The notes beneath the pieces are model-generated. The model did no database searches. It was given only the letters and a program-made list of their open reading frames with translations, and had not been told where the DNA came from. Of a stretch of DNA of 64,000 nt, positions 16,223-25,389 are shown in pieces. Origin of the DNA: Candidatus Latescibacterota bacterium (lineage in GTDB: Bacteria; JAAXHH01). The position numbers and the translations under genes were made by a program. Position 1 is the first letter of the stretch. Every line of letters begins with the position of its first letter. The stretch covers positions 1 to 64,000 of the forward strand of contig JAJEHX010000051.1 of NCBI GenBank assembly GCA_022823465.1. Direction: 5' to 3'.

Positions 16223-16404
16223 TTGAAAATCTCCTTGTCCCCGGTCGGGGCACGTTGTTTCAGTCCAGACCCAAATCTCTCGCCGTATCTCGTCGAACAC
16301 GCCAACGGGATTATACAGGAAGATACGCCGATTTCTTTAAAAATCAAAGGGATTCTCCCCATTGGATCCGACCATCGGGTCCGGTCCGGCGAAGTCTGCT
16401 CTGC

Positions 16405-17235
16405 TCACAGGAGACAGGTATCGATGACGTGGGCGACGCCGTCCGCGTCGTTGGTCGGCGCGACCAGGTCCGCCGCGCGCCGTACCGGGTCCGGCGCATT
16501 CCCCATGGCGACGCCGAGTCCGGCGTATTCGATCATGTCCAGGTCATTGTAGTTGTCGCCGATGCTGATCATCCTGTCCGGCCCGATTCCGTACTGCTTG
16601 CCCAGGAAAGCGAGGGCCCTCGCCTTCGACACGCCTGCCGGCACGATTTCCATGCACCAGTAGTCGTCCACCAGGGTGCTGCGCGACATGATGGTGCCGA
16701 TCCGGTTCCCGTATCCCGCCAGCTCCGCCTCCAGGTCATGCATGGACGAACCCTTTCCGGCAACGGCGATCTGTGCGGGGTCCCGGTTCAGCACCTGGTC
16801 CAGGTCATCCACCTGAACGGCCTTGTCCCCGTTGGCCTCCAGGTAGCGTTCCCGCCAGCCATTGGCCGAACGGGGGCGTTCAAACCAGATATACCGGCTT
16901 TCGGGCACCGGCTCGTAGACGAGGGGATCGTGCCCTCGCTCCTTGATGAAATCGACCAGGCCGCTCGCCAGGGGCCGGGGCATGTTGACCGCCCTGAGCA
17001 GCGGACCGTCGAGCGTCTCGAGTATGAGCGCGCCGCTGTGGAAGATCAGCGTCGTGGAAGGCGGCACCTTCTCCGCGGCGGGCCGGCCGGAGTTCAGGCT
17101 TCTGCCGGTGCAGAGGGCCACGTGTTTCCCGGCCGCGACGGCCCTTCGGAGCGCATGGAGCGTCCTGGAGGAGATATCGCGGCGGGACGTCAGCAGGGTG
17201 CCGTCGATGTCGATGGCGATGAGGTCGTAGGACAT
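16405..17235 (-). CDS. Cof-type HAD-IIB phosphatase (paralogue 1)
   Basis: 276 aa. HAD motifs are complete: I IAIDIDGTLL (residues 6-15), II TGR at 43-45, III the K of GVSKARALAFL and IV SIGDNYNDLDMI, with a C2 cap between II and III as in Cof/YbiV-type sugar-phosphate or FMN phosphatases. The substrate is unknown. It lies 35 nt downstream of a second HAD-IIB gene of equal length and the same motif wording (LIAxDIDGTLL, GLGVAMGNA), which implies tandem duplication. Confidence 0.88.
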   Translation of the reverse strand: MSYDLIAIDIDGTLLTSRRDISSRTLHALRRAVAAGKHVALCTGRSLNSGRPAAEKVPPSTTLIFHSGALILETLDGPLLRAVNMPRPLASGLVDFIKERGHDPLVYEPVPESRYIWFERPRSANGWRERYLEANGDKAVQVDDLDQVLNRDPAQIAVAGKGSSMHDLEAELAGYGNRIGTIMSRSTLVDDYWCMEIVPAGVSKARALAFLGKQYGIGPDRMISIGDNYNDLDMIEYAGLGVAMGNAPDPVRRAADLVAPTNDADGVAHVIDTCLL

Positions 17236-17270
17236 GGCAGCGGCCGTTACAGATTCGGAGATGAATCGTT

Positions 17271-18098
17271 TCAGTGTATGAATCGTTCAATAGCCCGGGC
17301 GACGCCGTCATCGTCAACTGAAGCCGTGACATGATCCGCCCTGGCCCGGGTTTCGGGGGTGGCGTTGCCCATGGCCACGCCCAGGCCCGCGACATCGAGC
17401 ATATCCAGGTCGTTCAGGTTGTCCCCCACGGCCATGACCTCGGAAAGCCTGATACCCAGCAACTGGGCCAGCCTGCGCAGCCCGTCGCCCTTGGAAACAC
17501 CGGAAGGCATCACCGTAATGACATGGTAGCAAGGGTCCCACGGACTGATTTCGAAGACCACCTCAGTGCCCGGCAGTTGCGCCCTTATGTGCGACTCCCG
17601 GGGCTTGACCCGTTCGTTGCGCTCGGCGACCGTAATGCAGGTAACGTCCTGCCGGAGAAACTCGCGGACGTCGCCTACCCTGTGAACGCGGTCGGCGTTC
17701 TGCGCGGCATAGTCGACAAACGCGTGGTTATCCGGATCGAAGGAGTCATAGTAGAAGTACTGCACTTCGGGCAGGGGGCCGTACACGATGGGATGAAACC
17801 CGATGCCGCGAAACACCCTGACGGCATCCATCGCGAGATGATTCGGGAGGTGTCGCAAATACTTGGCGCGATGCATGGGGACATCGTAAATCATGGCGCC
17901 GTTGTTCAACACAAAGGGCGCGTTCAAGGGCAGCCTCTTCACGGCGGATACCGCCGACGGAAGGCTTCGCCCGGTGCACACCGTGACGTGGACGCCGCGG
18001 CCGGCCGCGTGCCTAACGGCGTCGACCGTGGCATCGGACATTTCCCGCTGGCCGTTGAGCAGTGTACCGTCGATGTCCAGGGCGATGAGGCGATACAT
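17271..18098 (-). CDS. Cof-type HAD-IIB phosphatase (paralogue 2)
   Basis: 275 aa. Motifs: IALDIDGTLL, TVCTGRSLPS, GVSKGDGLRRLAQLLG and MAVGDNLNDLDMLD. It shares gene length, domain order and end motif (GLGVAMGNATPE) with the next gene downstream, so the pair forms a two-gene unit. The cap sequences differ (for example YFYYDSFDPDNHAF here), so substrates may have diverged. Transcription from the tRNA side is blocked by the terminator at 18112-18140. Confidence 0.88.
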   Translation of the reverse strand: MYRLIALDIDGTLLNGQREMSDATVDAVRHAAGRGVHVTVCTGRSLPSAVSAVKRLPLNAPFVLNNGAMIYDVPMHRAKYLRHLPNHLAMDAVRVFRGIGFHPIVYGPLPEVQYFYYDSFDPDNHAFVDYAAQNADRVHRVGDVREFLRQDVTCITVAERNERVKPRESHIRAQLPGTEVVFEISPWDPCYHVITVMPSGVSKGDGLRRLAQLLGIRLSEVMAVGDNLNDLDMLDVAGLGVAMGNATPETRARADHVTASVDDDGVARAIERFIH

Positions 18099-18111
18099 TT
18101 AGAACCGTATC

Positions 18112-18140
18112 AAAAAAACGGAGACTTCTGGAAGCCCCCG
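18112..18140 (-). terminator. Intrinsic terminator of the tRNA pair
   Basis: On the minus strand a CGGGGGCTTC/GAAGTCTCCG stem (18140 to 18119, two G-U pairs) is followed by seven T. It directly follows tRNA-Val. Confidence 0.75.
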
Positions 18141-18167
18141 CCTTTTAAGGTTGAATCGATGCAGAAA

Positions 18168-18241
18168 TGGGCGCTAGTGGACTCGAACCACTGACCTCCA
18201 CGATGTGAGCGTGGCACTCTAACCGGCTGAGCTAAGCGCCC
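18168..18241 (-). tRNA. tRNA-Val (CAC)
   Basis: A full cloverleaf on the minus strand. The acceptor GGGCGCT pairs with AGCGCCC, the anticodon stem is CCACG/CGTGG with loop CTCACAT (anticodon CAC), and the T arm AGTGG/CCACT encloses TTCGAGT. Discriminator A; CCA is not encoded. It is separated by 6 nt from the next tRNA. Confidence 0.95.
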
Positions 18242-18247
18242 GGCATA

Positions 18248-18321
18248 TGGGCCCGCCAGGACTCGAACCTGGGACCGTCCGATTATGAGTCGGATGCTCT
18301 AACCAACTGAGCTACAGGCCC
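18248..18321 (-). tRNA. tRNA with CAT anticodon: probably Ile2 (lysidine type), otherwise elongator Met
   Basis: A complete cloverleaf: acceptor GGGCCTG/CGGGCCC, anticodon arm TCCGA-CTCATAA-TCGGA, T arm CCAGG/CCTGG. The anticodon CAT can be Met or Ile2. The acceptor has C4-G69 and C5-G68, which in E. coli are recognised by TilS on tRNA-Ile2, whereas elongator Met has U-A/A-U there. The D arm (TAGCTCAGTTGGTTAGAGC) resembles elongator Met. The lack of a C1-A72 mismatch excludes the initiator. Confidence 0.8.
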
Positions 18322-18408
18322 ATGGCTACTGCCCAGTCAGCCTACCCGACAGACTGGATCAATATAGATGGACGGCGGGTCATCGTCAAGCAAAAGATGG
18401 GGGTTCGC

Positions 18409-20175
18409 TCAATCTCCACGGGCCGACTGCAACAGGGCTTTCTCCTGGTGCTTGAGTTCCATGTAGGTGGCCATGGCTTCGGTCAATTCGCTGCTCCGCC
18501 CGCCCTTTTCCATCTGCTGGATCTGTTCCATGAGGCGGGTCATGCTTTCCTTGAGCCGTTTCTGCTTGATGCGTACCACATGGTCCCGGGCTCGTTGTTC
18601 CAGTTGAATACCCGAGTCGGCCGTATTGATCAGTTCCGTGATGGCCCGGCGGGCCTCGTCGTCGATGGTATCGACCAGGCCGGAGAAATCGTATGTCTCC
18701 CCGTCGCCCAGTTTCGTGAAGCAGTGTTCGACGATCCGGCGGTACAAGGGATGCCTGAAGTCGTCGGGCTCCAGTTGCCTTTCGACGAGTTCGGCAATGG
18801 TCCGGTCGTTGAGCATGAGTTGGACCAGGCCCCGTTCCACCGGCGCTTCGCCGCGAACGCGATTGTCCTCAGCCTGGGGAGACCGGCGGTCGCGCCGGCC
18901 GGCGCCCGGGTTCCGCAGTTCCGATGCCAGCAGGGACTGGAGCGCCGGGAACCGGCGTTCGGCTTCTTCCCGGTACCTTTCCCTGTGAACCAGATTCGTC
19001 GTTTTCCGAATCAGATCGGTCAGCGTTCTGAATACCTCTTCCCGGTCGCCCGGTTCGTTGAGATCGGCATGGTGTCCCATGAAATCGGCAATGGAGTCGG
19101 CCTGTTCGACGCGCTTCAGGAATCCGTCCGGGCCGTGTTCCGCCACGTAGGAGTCGGGGTCGTAGCCCTCCGGCAACCGCACGATACGGGTCCAGAGCCC
19201 GGCTTCCACCAGGGGCTCGATCGCCCGCCAGGTCGCCCGCACCCCGGCCTGGTCCGAATCGTAGACCAGGAACGCCTGCTTTCCGTACCGCGCCGCGAGC
19301 CGGGCCTGTTCTCGCGACAACGCCGTCCCGCACACGGCGACCGCCCCGTGAACGCCATGCTGATGCAGGCCGAGCAGGTCCATGTATCCTTCTACGACGA
19401 GTATCCGTCCCTGCTGCCTCAAAACGTCCCGGGCCTGGTACAGTCCGTAGAGCACCTGGCTTTTATGGTAAATGGGGGACTCCGGTGAATTGAGGTACTT
19501 CGGCTGATCTTCGTCGGAAAGCGCTCTCCCGCCAAACCCGACCACGCGGCCGCCCGGCGCCTGTATGGGGAAGACGAGGCGCTTCCGGAAGGCATCGTAG
19601 GTCCGCTGTTCCCCGGTCTTGGCCAGCCCGGCCTTGACCAGCCAGGCCCCGTCGATGCCCTGCTTCCGGGCCGCGTTCAGCAGGTCGTTCCAGGAATCGG
19701 GCGCGTAGCCGAGTCCGAAGGACTTGATGGTCTCGTCCGACAGCCCCCGTTTCGCGGTATAGCGCCGTACGATCGAACCCTGGTCGCTGTTCAGCAGGCG
19801 TTCGTGGAAGAACCGGGCGGCGAAGCGGGTGACCTGCGCGAGGCTTTCCGCCTCGCTGGAGGCTTCGCGTTCCCGGTACGTATCCGGTATGGTGATATTG
19901 AGGCGCCGGGCGATGTGGCGGACCGCTTCCACGAAGGAAACGTGCTCGTGCTCCATGAGAAAGTTGAATACGTTGCCGCCCTTGCCGCATCCGAAGCAAT
20001 GGAAGATCTGGCGTTCCGGGTTGACGCTGAAGGAAGCCGTCTTCTCGTCGTGAAACGGGCAGAGTCCCAGGTAGTTTTTACCCGACTTCCGCAACGGGAC
20101 GTAGTCGGACACGATGTCCACGATGTCCGCCTGCGACCGGATCGAATCGATAAGGTCGTCCGGTATGCGTGCCAA
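18409..20175 (-). CDS. dnaG: DNA primase
   Basis: 588 aa. Starts at TTG 20175 with a GGGGAGAGAG Shine-Dalgarno. The N-terminal zinc domain has CPFHDEKTASFSV and IFHCFGCGKGGNVF (C-x2-H ... C-x2-C). The catalytic core contains RLVFPIQAPGGRVVGFGGRA, and the TOPRIM motifs are VVEGYMD and LVYDSDQAG (Ser where Gly is usual in DGD). EGYDPDSYV is the third acidic motif. The C-terminal helicase-binding part (about 450-588) is variable. It synthesises replication primers with DnaB. It is followed by tRNAs on the same strand and is separated from rpsU by several genes, so the macromolecular-synthesis operon is dispersed. Confidence 0.95.
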   Translation of the reverse strand: MARIPDDLIDSIRSQADIVDIVSDYVPLRKSGKNYLGLCPFHDEKTASFSVNPERQIFHCFGCGKGGNVFNFLMEHEHVSFVEAVRHIARRLNITIPDTYREREASSEAESLAQVTRFAARFFHERLLNSDQGSIVRRYTAKRGLSDETIKSFGLGYAPDSWNDLLNAARKQGIDGAWLVKAGLAKTGEQRTYDAFRKRLVFPIQAPGGRVVGFGGRALSDEDQPKYLNSPESPIYHKSQVLYGLYQARDVLRQQGRILVVEGYMDLLGLHQHGVHGAVAVCGTALSREQARLAARYGKQAFLVYDSDQAGVRATWRAIEPLVEAGLWTRIVRLPEGYDPDSYVAEHGPDGFLKRVEQADSIADFMGHHADLNEPGDREEVFRTLTDLIRKTTNLVHRERYREEAERRFPALQSLLASELRNPGAGRRDRRSPQAEDNRVRGEAPVERGLVQLMLNDRTIAELVERQLEPDDFRHPLYRRIVEHCFTKLGDGETYDFSGLVDTIDDEARRAITELINTADSGIQLEQRARDHVVRIKQKRLKESMTRLMEQIQQMEKGGRSSELTEAMATYMELKHQEKALLQSARGD

Positions 20176-20225
20176 GGCTCTCTCCCCGTGTACGCCGGCC
20201 GGCTGCGGCCGGTGCTTTCATGTTC

Positions 20226-20807
20226 TCACACCAGGTCGCAGGCTTCGGGCGGCATCCAGTGCGCGTCCTGGTTCTCCCACTTCACGTTGCAGCCGATGGG
20301 ATTGGTAAGCGGTGTCCGCACCGGCCTGCCCGCCGTGATATCGTCGAGGGCCGCTTCCAGGTCGTTTGCCGTTATCCCATTCGCGTCCCTGGGACTGTCG
20401 ACCCCGCGGCCGGTATAGACCAGGTTGCGGTTCCGGTCGAAGATATAGAAATGGGGCGTCCTGAGGGCGCCGTAGGCCCGCGCGGTATCCTGGGACAGGT
20501 CGCGCAGGTAGACCCAGGGAAAGCGATGGACATTCATGCGGCTGACCATGTGATCGAAGTCGTCGTCCGGATGTGTAACCTCGCTGTTGGAGTTGATCCC
20601 GACGAAACGGACTCCCCGGGAAGCGTACTTTTCCACGGTACTGCGCGTGACCTCGTCGGACCCCGTTACGTAGGGGCAATGGTTGCAGGTGAAGAACACC
20701 ACCAGTGTTTCCGCGGCGGCGAAATCTTCCAGGCCGTACGTCCTTCCGTCCGTCGCCGGAAGCGAGAACCCCGGCGCCGCTTCGCCCGGTTGCAGCGTAA
20801 AGGCCAT
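20226..20807 (-). CDS. Thioredoxin-family (peroxiredoxin-like) protein with CNHC motif
   Basis: 193 aa, cytoplasmic (no signal peptide). AhpC/TSA-like thioredoxin fold: [20 protein letters not shown], active-site [15 protein letters not shown] (CxxC = CNHC), [30 protein letters not shown]. The TCNHCPY form marks a family often annotated simply as thioredoxin family protein. It probably reduces thiols or peroxides; the partner is unknown. It sits between mutS2 and dnaG on the same strand, 50 nt from dnaG. Confidence 0.85.
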   Translation of the reverse strand: MAFTLQPGEAAPGFSLPATDGRTYGLEDFAAAETLVVFFTCNHCPYVTGSDEVTRSTVEKYASRGVRFVGINSNSEVTHPDDDFDHMVSRMNVHRFPWVYLRDLSQDTARAYGALRTPHFYIFDRNRNLVYTGRGVDSPRDANGITANDLEAALDDITAGRPVRTPLTNPIGCNVKWENQDAHWMPPEACDLV

Positions 20808-20886
20808 GATTGCTCCTCCTGATGAATCGTGAGACTTTAACGTGTATGGGTATACATCCCGCGCAGCGTCGTCGGCCGCTCCGCGC

Positions 20887-23412
20887 TTACTCTTTCATCT
20901 CCACGATGGTCACCCCGGTGCCCCCGTCCCGCTGCTCGGCGAAATGGGATGATTTGACGAGGGGATGGTGTTGCAGAAATTCCTGGATTGCGCTGCTCAG
21001 AGCACCCGTGCCCTTACCATGCAGTATACGTATTTCGTTGAGGTCATCAAGGGCGGTCTGGTCGATGCAGCGGTCCACGGCGTCGATGGCTTCCCTGGCG
21101 CGATAGCCCCGTACATCCAGTTCAGACAGGGGAACGCGGGGCCGGTCCGCCTGTACTTTGACGGGAATCGCCGAAGTAACGCCGGACCTTTCCGAATCCG
21201 GCCTATGAAGGCTGACGTCGGATCGCCGCGTCGTGATCTCCATTCTGCCGGTCCGGATGCGCAGGCGGTCTCCCTGGTCCTGGAGCACCGTGCCCGCCTG
21301 CCGCAACGATTCCACCCAGACCTCGTCGCCGACCGAGACGGTCTGCCTGGACGTTTCCGATCCGCCTGGTCCGCCTGGTCCGCCTGGTCCGTCCGGTCCG
21401 TCCGGTCCGCCCTGGCTGGCAACGGGGGCGCCTGGTCCGCCTGGACCGCTCTGACTGGCAACGGGGGCGCCGGAATCGGCAGTGGGCGTCTCCGTATCCA
21501 TGGAATCGAGCATGTTTTGGAGCAGCGTGCGCTGGTCCCGGATCGTATCCTGGGCTTCCTCGACGGTCCTGGACGCTGCCTGTTCCCGGCGGACGCCGGC
21601 CACCGCCTGTTCGACGGCGGTCCGGGCCTCTTTCAGCAACCGGTCCATCTTCTCCCGGCCGGAAGCGATCGCGTCGCGTTCTTTCTGCCTGTAGGCGGAG
21701 ATCTGATGCTCGTAGTGCTGTTTCAGGGCGTTCAGTTCATCGCGGAGTTTCTCGGCCTGTTCCTGCGCGGCGAGGAGCAGTTCGTGCTTCCGGTCCACTT
21801 CCATGATGACTTCGTCCAGCCGCCGTTCGGCGGTACCCATGAACCGGGAGGTCCGCTCGAGCACTTCCTCGGGCATGCCGAGCCGGCTCCCGATCTCGAT
21901 GGCGTAGCTGGCGCCCGGGATCCCCTGTCTGAACTGATAGGCAGGCGTGAGGGTTTCCACGTTGAAGACCATCGAACCGTTTTCGACCCCCTCGGTTCGC
22001 GAGGCGAAGGCCTTGAGCGCGTCGAAATGGGTCGTGGCCGCCGTGACGGTTCCCCGAAGGGTAAGCGACTCCAGGATGGCCATGCCCATGGCCGCGCCCG
22101 CCGAAGGGTCTGTGCCGGCGCCCAGTTCGTCGAGGAGTACCAGGGTGTGTTCATCGGCGGCTGCAAGTATGGTCCGTATATGTCCCAGGTGCGCCGAGAA
22201 GGTGCTCAGGCTCGCCTCGATCGACTGCTCGTCCCCGATGTCCGCGAAGACGGCGTCGAAGACGGCGATTTCGGTGTCGTCGTCCGCCGGAATGTGCAGA
22301 CCGGCCTGTGCCATCATGGTCATGATTCCGATGGATTTCAGGGCGACTGTCTTGCCGCCCATGTTGGGACCGGTTATCACGAGCGTTTTAGCGCTCCCGC
22401 CGATTTCAAGGTCCAGCGGAACGACGTCTTCGCACTGCTCCGAAAGGTGCAGAATGGGATGCCGGGCGTTGCGCAGGACGATGCGCCCGTCAGTATTCAG
22501 CCGAGGCGGCGCGGCCCGCAGGTCGAGGGATAGCAGGGCCGCGGCGTGATAGAAGTCGAGTTGCCCCAGGAGCCCGTAGGATACGGATATGGCTTCCACC
22601 TGCTGATGCACATGATCGGTCAGTGCCATCAGCACGCGTTCGATCTCGCGGGCTTCCTCGACGATCAGTTCGCGAAGCCTGTTGTTGAACTCCACGACGC
22701 CCATGGGTTCGATGAAAACCGTGGCGCCGCTGGCGGACTGGTCATGTACCACGCCCTGCACCTGGCCGCGGTGGTCCATGCGTACGGGGACCACGTATCG
22801 CCCGTCCCGCATGGTGATGACCGAGTCCTGCAGTGCCCGTGCGCCGGTTTCTGACTGAATGAACCGCTGCAGCCAGTTTCGTGCGCGTTCCCGCGTGGTC
22901 TGCTGATCCGTACGCATCCGGCGCAACGCGGGACTGGCCTGGTCGCGTATATTCCCGTCGGCGTCGATCGCGTGTCCGATGGCTGTTTCGATCTCCTGAA
23001 AATCTCCCAGGCCGGCGGTAAGGGACCTGACATGGGGGACCGCGGAACCGTCCCGCAGCCGTTGGCCGAATGCCCGCATGAGGCGGCTTACCCGAAGGGT
23101 GTCGGCCACGTCAAGGAGCGCCTGGGGTTCCAGCCTGGCGCCTGCAACGCCGGCCTGTTCCAGTGACTCGCCGATGTCCTTGATACCCCGCAGGGGAACG
23201 GTTTCATTCTTGTCCAGGAATCCGCGCATCTCGGTGACGGTCTGCAGGTTCCTGCGAATCACGACAATGTCGCTGCCTGGTTCCAGGGACATGGCCCGGC
23301 GATGTCCCGAGGCGGAAACCGTCCTTTCCGACACCATCGTCCTCACGGCATCGAATTCCAGTACATGGAGCGTATGGGAAGGGATTCCGGGTTTCATGTT
23401 CGTTTCTGTCAC
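20887..23412 (-). CDS. mutS2: Endonuclease MutS2 with a collagen-like linker
   Basis: 841 aa, GTG start at 23412 (an ATG at 23397 is possible). Core and clamp lie at about 1-300. The ATPase carries Walker [12 protein letters not shown] (about 330) and [17 protein letters not shown] long coiled coil follows ([20 protein letters not shown]). A KOW-like [19 protein letters not shown] and the C-terminal Smr nuclease domain ([29 protein letters not shown]) complete it. It suppresses homologous recombination and handles stalled ribosomes in known bacteria. Odd: before the KOW segment is a Gly-Pro-rich repeat ([17 protein letters not shown]) of low complexity at about 21355-21475. cvpA lies just upstream. 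Confidence 0.93.
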   Translation of the reverse strand: MTETNMKPGIPSHTLHVLEFDAVRTMVSERTVSASGHRRAMSLEPGSDIVVIRRNLQTVTEMRGFLDKNETVPLRGIKDIGESLEQAGVAGARLEPQALLDVADTLRVSRLMRAFGQRLRDGSAVPHVRSLTAGLGDFQEIETAIGHAIDADGNIRDQASPALRRMRTDQQTTRERARNWLQRFIQSETGARALQDSVITMRDGRYVVPVRMDHRGQVQGVVHDQSASGATVFIEPMGVVEFNNRLRELIVEEAREIERVLMALTDHVHQQVEAISVSYGLLGQLDFYHAAALLSLDLRAAPPRLNTDGRIVLRNARHPILHLSEQCEDVVPLDLEIGGSAKTLVITGPNMGGKTVALKSIGIMTMMAQAGLHIPADDDTEIAVFDAVFADIGDEQSIEASLSTFSAHLGHIRTILAAADEHTLVLLDELGAGTDPSAGAAMGMAILESLTLRGTVTAATTHFDALKAFASRTEGVENGSMVFNVETLTPAYQFRQGIPGASYAIEIGSRLGMPEEVLERTSRFMGTAERRLDEVIMEVDRKHELLLAAQEQAEKLRDELNALKQHYEHQISAYRQKERDAIASGREKMDRLLKEARTAVEQAVAGVRREQAASRTVEEAQDTIRDQRTLLQNMLDSMDTETPTADSGAPVASQSGPGGPGAPVASQGGPDGPDGPGGPGGPGGSETSRQTVSVGDEVWVESLRQAGTVLQDQGDRLRIRTGRMEITTRRSDVSLHRPDSERSGVTSAIPVKVQADRPRVPLSELDVRGYRAREAIDAVDRCIDQTALDDLNEIRILHGKGTGALSSAIQEFLQHHPLVKSSHFAEQRDGGTGVTIVEMKE

Positions 23413-23431
23413 CGTTCCAGCTACCCGGAAG

Positions 23432-24058
23432 CTACCTGGAAGCTACCGGAATTCGGTCCGCGCGCGCGGGGTATCCGGCCATCGATCCGTACGGTCGGCC
23501 GCCATAGACCAGCGTTCCGGTCCGCTGCGTGGAACGAAGGTTACGATCCAGTTCGTCCATGATAGGCGGGGCGCCGGGGTCGACCCGGTTCATTATGGAA
23601 TCGACGATGGCCGGGACGATGGACAGGGTCCCTGGCGCAAGGGACGATCGGTCAATCTGTGCCCTGGCCGTATCGGAGAACGGCATGAATACATACAGGA
23701 TCAGCAAAAGGCTCGAGATGACGCATCCCCGCGCACCCCCGAACAGAAAGCCGGTCAAGCGGCTGAGGAGGGGCTTTGAAGCGCCCCGGAACGACCGGCC
23801 GGCCACCCCGGTTACGGTGTTGGCCAGCGCGAGGGAGAGTCCCAGGCATGCGAACAGGCTGAACCAGTGCAGCCATCCGGGAAAAAGGCCGGTCACGCGG
23901 TTCAGGAGGTCGGTTACCAGTCCGAACTGGGTCAGCGATATAACCGCGGCCGCGACGATTCCCGCCAGGTCCAGCAAGCTTCCGGCGAAACCCTTGCGAT
24001 AGCCGGACATCATCTGGTAAATGACGAGTATCACGATGGCGATATCGATCCAGTTCAT
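23432..24058 (-). CDS. cvpA: CvpA-family membrane protein
   Basis: 208 aa with four membrane helices: WIDIAIVILVIYQMMSGYRK (the CvpA start pattern with GYRKGF), GIVAAAVISLTQFGL, LHWFSLFACLGLSLALANTV and GFLFGGARGCVISSLLLILYV. CvpA proteins are required for colicin V export in E. coli and are common beside mutS2. The soluble C-tail (about 140-208) is poorly conserved. The stop codon falls within a short tandem repeat that runs up to the mutS2 start. Confidence 0.85.
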   Translation of the reverse strand: MNWIDIAIVILVIYQMMSGYRKGFAGSLLDLAGIVAAAVISLTQFGLVTDLLNRVTGLFPGWLHWFSLFACLGLSLALANTVTGVAGRSFRGASKPLLSRLTGFLFGGARGCVISSLLLILYVFMPFSDTARAQIDRSSLAPGTLSIVPAIVDSIMNRVDPGAPPIMDELDRNLRSTQRTGTLVYGGRPYGSMAGYPARADRIPVASR

Positions 24059-24067
24059 GGCATCAAA

Positions 24068-24103
24068 ACACCGAAAGCCTCCCCGGGGTTTCGGAGAGGC
24101 TTC
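24068..24103 (-). terminator. Terminator after yqeY
   Basis: Arms AAGCCTC/GAGGCTT (24075-24081 with 24096-24102) enclose a CCCCGGGG-like inner part. On the minus strand they are followed by TCGGTGTTTTG, a moderate U-run. Confidence 0.5.
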
Positions 24104-24157
24104 GTAAAAGGAACGTCACTGCCCGCGAATTTAACGGAACCAGCTGGACCGCATAGC

Positions 24158-24604
24158 CTACGTGGCCAGGCACTCCCGTACGATGTCGTTGACGAGCCTG
24201 CCGTCCGCCCGGCCCTTCACGCGAGGCATGACCGCCCCCATGATCCTGCCCAGGTCTCCCGGTCCCGCGGCCCCGGACTGGTCGATGGCTTCCCGAACCA
24301 CGGATCTGATCTCTTCTTCCGAAAACTGGTCCGGAAGATAGGACGCAAGGACCTCCAGCTCTTCTTCGGCCTGAGCAATCAGGTCCTTTCGATCTCCCTT
24401 GACGGCGAACTCCAGTGCCTCTCTCCGGGACTTGATCAGGGAAGAGACCACTTCGACCACCTGCTCGTCCGACAGTTCATTCCCTTTGGCGATTTCCCGG
24501 TTCTTGATCTGCGAACGTATCATGCGAACCAAGCCGAGCCGAACGGTTTCCCGGTTCCTGAGAGCCGATTTCATGTCTTCCGTCAAACGCTCTTTAAGCG
24601 CCAT
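24158..24604 (-). CDS. GatB/YqeY-domain protein
   Basis: 148 aa, the standard YqeY length. It starts MALKERLTEDMKSALRNRET and contains RLGLVRMIRSQIKNREIAKG, ASYLPDQFSEEEIRSVV and GDLGRIMGAVMPRVKGRADG, all typical. The C-terminal half is the GatB tail domain implicated in tRNA binding. It follows rpsU by 16 nt, the conserved rpsU-yqeY arrangement. Cellular role not settled. Confidence 0.92.
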   Translation of the reverse strand: MALKERLTEDMKSALRNRETVRLGLVRMIRSQIKNREIAKGNELSDEQVVEVVSSLIKSRREALEFAVKGDRKDLIAQAEEELEVLASYLPDQFSEEEIRSVVREAIDQSGAAGPGDLGRIMGAVMPRVKGRADGRLVNDIVRECLAT

Positions 24605-24620
24605 GTTCCGCCCCGGTCGA

Positions 24621-24818
24621 TCAATATCTTTCCTGCTGGAGCCGCTTCTGATTCTTCCGTTTCGCCGCGTTCAACTTGCGCTTGCGTTTAGCGCTCGGTT
24701 TTTCAAAATGCTGATGCTTGCGTATTTCTGACATGATGCCGACTTTTTCGCAAGTCTTGGTAAAACGACGCAGGGCTTTTTCAAACGGTTCGCCTTCCCT
24801 GACACGTATACCTGGCAT
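24621..24818 (-). CDS. rpsU: 30S ribosomal protein S21
   Basis: 65 aa from ATG 24818 (GAGGGGGTGGGAGG precedes). Typical S21: [40 protein letters not shown] and a Lys/Arg-rich end [20 protein letters not shown]. It functions in initiation on the 30S subunit, near the anti-Shine-Dalgarno. First gene of an rpsU-yqeY unit. Confidence 0.95.
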   Translation of the reverse strand: MPGIRVREGEPFEKALRRFTKTCEKVGIMSEIRKHQHFEKPSAKRKRKLNAAKRKNQKRLQQERY

Positions 24819-24863
24819 CCTCCCACCCCCTCTCATGCCGCTCGAATAGGGTAAACAAGTCTT

Positions 24864-24919
24864 ACTCTTCGTCTCTATCGCAACCTTCCTAATATGCCAT
24901 GCGCCGGTTGAAAAAGCAA
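24864..24919 (-). promoter_or_regulatory. Possible rpsU promoter
   Basis: On the minus strand TTGCTT, 17 bases and CATATT lie just past the HIT-gene terminator and about 60 nt before rpsU. Only moderate matches to consensus. Confidence 0.3.
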
Positions 24920-24935
24920 GGAGATTAATTTCTCC
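24911..24935 (-). terminator. Weak terminator downstream of the HIT gene
   Basis: GGAGA/TCTCC arms (24920-24924, 24931-24935) with a 6-nt AT loop are followed on the minus strand by TTGCTTTTT. Confidence 0.5.
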
Positions 24936-24972
24936 AATCCCGATATGCGCCCTTCGTCCCGCCCACTGCCGC

Positions 24973-25317
24973 TCAAGCGGCCAGTTCGGGCATTTTGCGC
25001 CCCCCGAGCAGATGCATGTGGAGATGAAAAACAGTCTGGCCCCCGTCCCGTCCGCAATTGACGATCAACCGGTACCCATCGGCGTCGACGCCGGATTCCC
25101 GGGCGATCCGGTTCGCCGCCGCCGTGAGCCGGCTCATGACCCCGGTCGTATCGCCGCCCAGGTCGGCGACGGTTTCGATATGCGCCCGCGGTACGACGAG
25201 GATATGCACAGGGGCGGCGGGATTTATGTCCCGGAAGGCCACGACGTGGTCGTCTTCGTAGACGAATTCGGTCGGCAGCGATCCGTTCGTGATCCGGCAG
25301 AACAAACACTCGGACAT
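24973..25317 (-). CDS. HIT-family nucleotide-binding protein (HINT-like)
   Basis: 114 aa from ATG 25317. The CLFCRI start has a zinc-type CxxC, then [20 protein letters not shown] and the histidine triad [13 protein letters not shown] (HxHxHxx). HINT enzymes hydrolyse nucleoside phosphoramidates such as AMP-lysine. The start is chosen because GGAGG lies 8 nt upstream; that ribosome-binding site is duplicated (see findings). Lies between rsmE and rpsU on the same strand. Confidence 0.93.
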   Translation of the reverse strand: MSECLFCRITNGSLPTEFVYEDDHVVAFRDINPAAPVHILVVPRAHIETVADLGGDTTGVMSRLTAAANRIARESGVDADGYRLIVNCGRDGGQTVFHLHMHLLGGRKMPELAA

Positions 25318-25389
25318 TTTATCGTCCTCCATTGCGCTTATCGTCCTCCATCGTGCATGGACGCGGCCACGCTTTCCCGCCGGCCGTGT

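Noticed and set aside
15510-16226. Ser-rich 238-codon plus-strand frame
   Set aside because: Antisense of the acidic-tail globin-like gene; Ser/Ala richness is produced by the repeat on the other strand.
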